From positions 4,533,501 through 4,597,500 of the forward strand of contig NZ_CP150304.1 of assembly GCF_037992945.1 (NCBI RefSeq): a stretch of 64,000 bases of DNA, read 5' to 3'. Below, piece after piece: positions 61,711 through 64,000 of this stretch. The position numbers and the translations under genes are program-made. This DNA comes from Peribacillus sp. FSL E2-0218 (GTDB lineage: Bacteria > Bacillota > Bacilli > Bacillales > DSM-1321). Position 1 is the stretch's first letter; each line of letters starts with the position of its first letter. Below the pieces are notes generated by a model. It did not search any database and was not told the origin of the DNA. It saw nothing but the letters and a program-made list of their open reading frames with translations.

Positions 61711-61738
61711 GTAATATATTGCATGGATTTTGCAATAA

Positions 61739-61814
61739 TGGTGGCTCAGGACGGAATCGAACCGCCGACACAAGGATTTTCAGTCCTTTGCTCTACCGAC
61801 TGAGCTACTGAGCC
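61739..61814 (-). tRNA. tRNA-Phe (GAA)
   Basis: Anticodon loop CTGAAAA, acceptor GGCTCAG/CTGAGCC. CCA encoded. Confidence 0.95.
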
Positions 61815-61837
61815 ACATATGTATTAAATTTTAAAAA

Positions 61838-61913
61838 TGGCGGTCCCGACGGGAATCGAACCCGCGATCTCCTGCGTGACAGGCAGGCATGTTAACCGCT
61901 ACACCACGGGACC
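61838..61913 (-). tRNA. tRNA-Asp (GTC)
   Basis: Anticodon loop CTGTCAC, acceptor GGTCCCG/CGGGACC. CCA encoded. Confidence 0.95.
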
Positions 61914-61919
61914 TAATAA

Positions 61920-61993
<74 letters not shown>

Positions 61994-62095
61994 ACGGTAA
62001 TAATGAAACGATTAGCATCAAGTTTTCGTATGTATTGTTTATTCCGCTTCCTCTATTAAAGGTTGTTTCAAAACAACTTGCTGCTTTTAAAGAAA

Positions 62096-62188
62096 TGGAG
62101 GAGGTAGAGGGATTCGAACCCCCGCGGGATTTGACTCCCCTGTCGGTTTTCAAGACCGATCCCTTCAGCCGAACTTGGGTATACCTCC
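62096..62188 (-). tRNA. tRNA-Ser (TGA)
   Basis: Class II tRNA with long variable arm. Anticodon loop CTTGAAAA. CCA encoded. Confidence 0.95.
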
Positions 62189-62209
62189 ATGGCTGTTAAA
62201 AAATACATA

Positions 62210-62286
62210 TGGTGGACCTTGTAGGACTCGAACCTACGACCGGACGGTTATGAGCCGTCTGCTCTAACCAGCTGAGCTAAAGGTCC
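62210..62286 (-). tRNA. tRNA-Ile2 (CAT, lysidine-modified)
   Basis: Anticodon loop CTCATAA. The body (GGACCTTTAGCTCAG...) is that of the B. subtilis tRNA-Ile whose C34 is changed to lysidine by TilS, not an elongator Met. CCA encoded. Confidence 0.88.
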
Positions 62287-62296
62287 TTATATTTAT

Positions 62297-62373
62297 TGGT
62301 AGCGGCGGAGGGGATCGAACCCCCGACCTCACGGGTATGAACCGTACGCTCTAGCCAGCTGAGCTACACCGCC
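62297..62373 (-). tRNA. tRNA-Met (CAT), elongator
   Basis: Anticodon loop TTCATAC, acceptor GGCGGTG/CGCCGCT region with normal pairing. CCA encoded. Confidence 0.92.
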
Positions 62374-62401
62374 AATATAATATAAGTTTCTGATTGAAAA
62401 A

Positions 62402-62477
62402 TGGTGGAGCCTAGCGGGATCGAACCGCTGACCTCCTGCGTGCAAGGCAGGCGCTCTCCCAGCTGAGCTAAGGCCCC
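62402..62477 (-). tRNA. tRNA-Ala (TGC)
   Basis: Anticodon loop CTTGCAC. The identity pair G3:U70 is present. CCA encoded. Confidence 0.95.
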
Positions 62478-62494
62478 ATTCATTAAAAATCACG

Positions 62495-62571
62495 TGGTCG
62501 GGAAGACAGGATTCGAACCTGCGACCCCTTGGTCCCAAACCAAGTGCTCTACCAAGCTGAGCTACTTCCCG
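62495..62571 (-). tRNA. tRNA-Pro (TGG)
   Basis: Anticodon loop TTTGGGA, acceptor CGGGAAG/CTTCCCG. CCA encoded. Confidence 0.95.
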
Positions 62572-62580
62572 CAAAAAACA

Positions 62581-62657
62581 TGGTGCGCCCGGCGGGAGTC
62601 GAACCTACAACCTTCTGATTCGTAGTCAGATGCTCTATCCAATTGAGCTACGGGCGC
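62581..62657 (-). tRNA. tRNA-Arg (ACG)
   Basis: Anticodon loop CTACGAA; A34 should be edited to inosine. CCA encoded. Confidence 0.95.
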
Positions 62658-62667
62658 ATATATAAGA

Positions 62668-62756
62668 TGGTGCCGAGGACCGGAATCGAACCGGTACGGT
62701 AGTCACCTACCGCAGGATTTTAAGTCCTGTGCGTCTGCCAGTTCCGCCACCCCGGC
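62668..62756 (-). tRNA. tRNA-Leu (TAA)
   Basis: Class II tRNA. Anticodon loop CTTAAAA. CCA encoded. Confidence 0.95.
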
Positions 62757-62768
62757 ACATACGAAAAG

Positions 62769-62843
62769 TGGAGCGGAAGACGGGATTCGAACCCGCGACC
62801 CCAACCTTGGCAAGGTTGTATTCTACCACTGAACTACTTCCGC
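62769..62843 (-). tRNA. tRNA-Gly (GCC)
   Basis: Anticodon loop TTGCCAA, acceptor GCGGAAG/CTTCCGC. CCA encoded. Confidence 0.95.
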
Positions 62844-62851
62844 ATGAAAGA

Positions 62852-62933
62852 TGCGGGTGAAGGGACTTGAACCCCCACGCCTTGCGGCGCCAGATCCTAA
62901 GTCTGGTGCGTCTGCCAATTCCGCCACACCCGC
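62852..62933 (-). tRNA. tRNA-Leu (TAG)
   Basis: Class II tRNA. Anticodon loop CTTAGGA. CCA is not encoded; the 3' A is followed by TCTTTC. Confidence 0.93.
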
Positions 62934-62943
62934 ATGAAAAAAA

Positions 62944-63019
62944 TGGTGAGCCATGAAGGATTCGAACCTTCGACCCTCTGATTAAAAGTCAGATGCTCTA
63001 CCAACTGAGCTAATGGCTC
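62944..63019 (-). tRNA. tRNA-Lys (TTT)
   Basis: Anticodon loop CTTTTAA, acceptor GAGCCAT/ATGGCTC. CCA encoded. Confidence 0.95.
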
Positions 63020-63041
63020 GTGCTTGTCCTACTAATATAAA

Positions 63042-63117
<76 letters not shown>

Positions 63118-63128
63118 AGGTGTAAAAA

Positions 63129-63204
63129 TGGTGGAGGATGACGGGATCGAACCGCCGACCCTCTGCTTGTAAGGCAGATGCTCTCCCAGCTGAGCTAATC
63201 CTCC
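63129..63204 (-). tRNA. tRNA-Val (TAC)
   Basis: Anticodon loop CTTACAA. First tRNA after 5S. CCA encoded. Confidence 0.95.
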
Positions 63205-63213
63205 ATATATAAC

Positions 63214-63330
63214 TGCTTGGCGACGTCCTACTCTCACAGGGGGAGACCCCCAACTACCATCGGCGCTGAAGAGCTTAACTGCCGTGTTCGGAATGGGAAC
63301 GGGTGTGACCTCTTCGCTATCGTCACCAAA
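63214..63330 (-). rRNA. rrf: 5S ribosomal RNA
   Basis: Minus strand begins TTTGGTGACGATAGCGAAGA and ends GGACGTCGCCAAGC. It contains the conserved ACACCCGTTCCCAT and GAGAGTAGGACG blocks. Ends are estimated from the B. subtilis 5S and may be off by a few bases. Confidence 0.95.
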
Positions 63331-63448
63331 CATTGTTTACATTTTTTCAAGACATATATTATTATAACGTCTTTTTGAGAAAATGCAAGAAGAAATTTTC
63401 ATTCCTTCAAAACTAGATAATAAGAAGGTATTTCATTTTTTAAAGCGT

Positions 63449-64000
<552 letters not shown>

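Overview
The window looks like a chromosomal segment of a spore-forming Bacillaceae species, most like the Peribacillus/Bacillus simplex group (inference). The evidence is gene content and order very close to Bacillus subtilis (leuS, ytzC, ytqA, ytqB, ytpA, ytoA, metK, pckA, ytmB, ytmA, ytlACD, ytkD, dps, ytzI, luxS, ytjA/yidD, the men operon, menA, yteA), a CotF-type spore coat gene, T-box and S-box leaders, and a 21-gene tRNA cluster in the same order as the B. subtilis trnB cluster.

Layout. 1-4.3 kb: 5' part of the glutamate synthase large subunit gene and its divergent LysR activator gltC, with a GltC-like operator between them. 4.2-9.5 kb: accessory region with a short ORF, a CotF-like coat gene, the first 21-bp repeat array, a lipoprotein with an odd start, a decayed lipoprotein gene, a secreted beta-helix protein and a GNAT acetyltransferase. 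9.7-13.8 kb: a compact six-gene operon with a secreted DUF2712-type protein, three six-helix permeases, one ABC ATPase and one membrane-anchored protein. 13.9-17.1 kb: a large secreted subtilase with C-terminal Ig-like repeats. 17.4-28.3 kb: mostly the conserved core (leuS with T-box, the tRNA wobble-modification pair ytqA-ytqB, ytpA, ytoA, metK with SAM-I riboswitch, pckA with a CcpN-like box). 28.4-39 kb: accessory block with sugar-nucleotide and glycosyltransferase genes (UDP-ManNAc/UDP-glucose dehydrogenase, two GT4 enzymes, wecB), a chemoreceptor, a frameshifted MATE transporter, a VOC protein, a TauE/SafE permease and a frameshifted DUF523 gene. 39.4-47.7 kb: ytmB, ytmA, ytlACD, ytkD, dps, ytzI, luxS, yidD and a zinc-binding lipoprotein with two Zur-like boxes. 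47.7-51.2 kb: C4-dicarboxylate sensing (dctB divergent from dctSR). 51.6-60.3 kb: menaquinone synthesis menF-D-H-B-E-C, with menA divergent. 60.4-64 kb: yteA, then 21 tRNAs, 5S and the 3' part of 23S rRNA, all on the minus strand.

Most unusual features. (1) Four intergenic arrays of degenerate 21-bp units, each lying within about 10-40 bp of an intrinsic terminator hairpin. They fall into two sequence families, and one array has a 42-bp higher-order period. (2) The DUF2712/ABC operon, whose upstream element is about 75% identical over 57 bp to an element 4-5 kb away, upstream of a 36-aa signal-peptide-like ORF and the beta-helix gene. (3) Several small unannotated-looking ORFs, three decayed or frameshifted genes, and a lipoprotein whose Shine-Dalgarno sequence points at an ATC/ATA codon.

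All calls come from reading the sequence and from knowledge of the families. No database search or folding program was run. Percentages and distances are hand counts.
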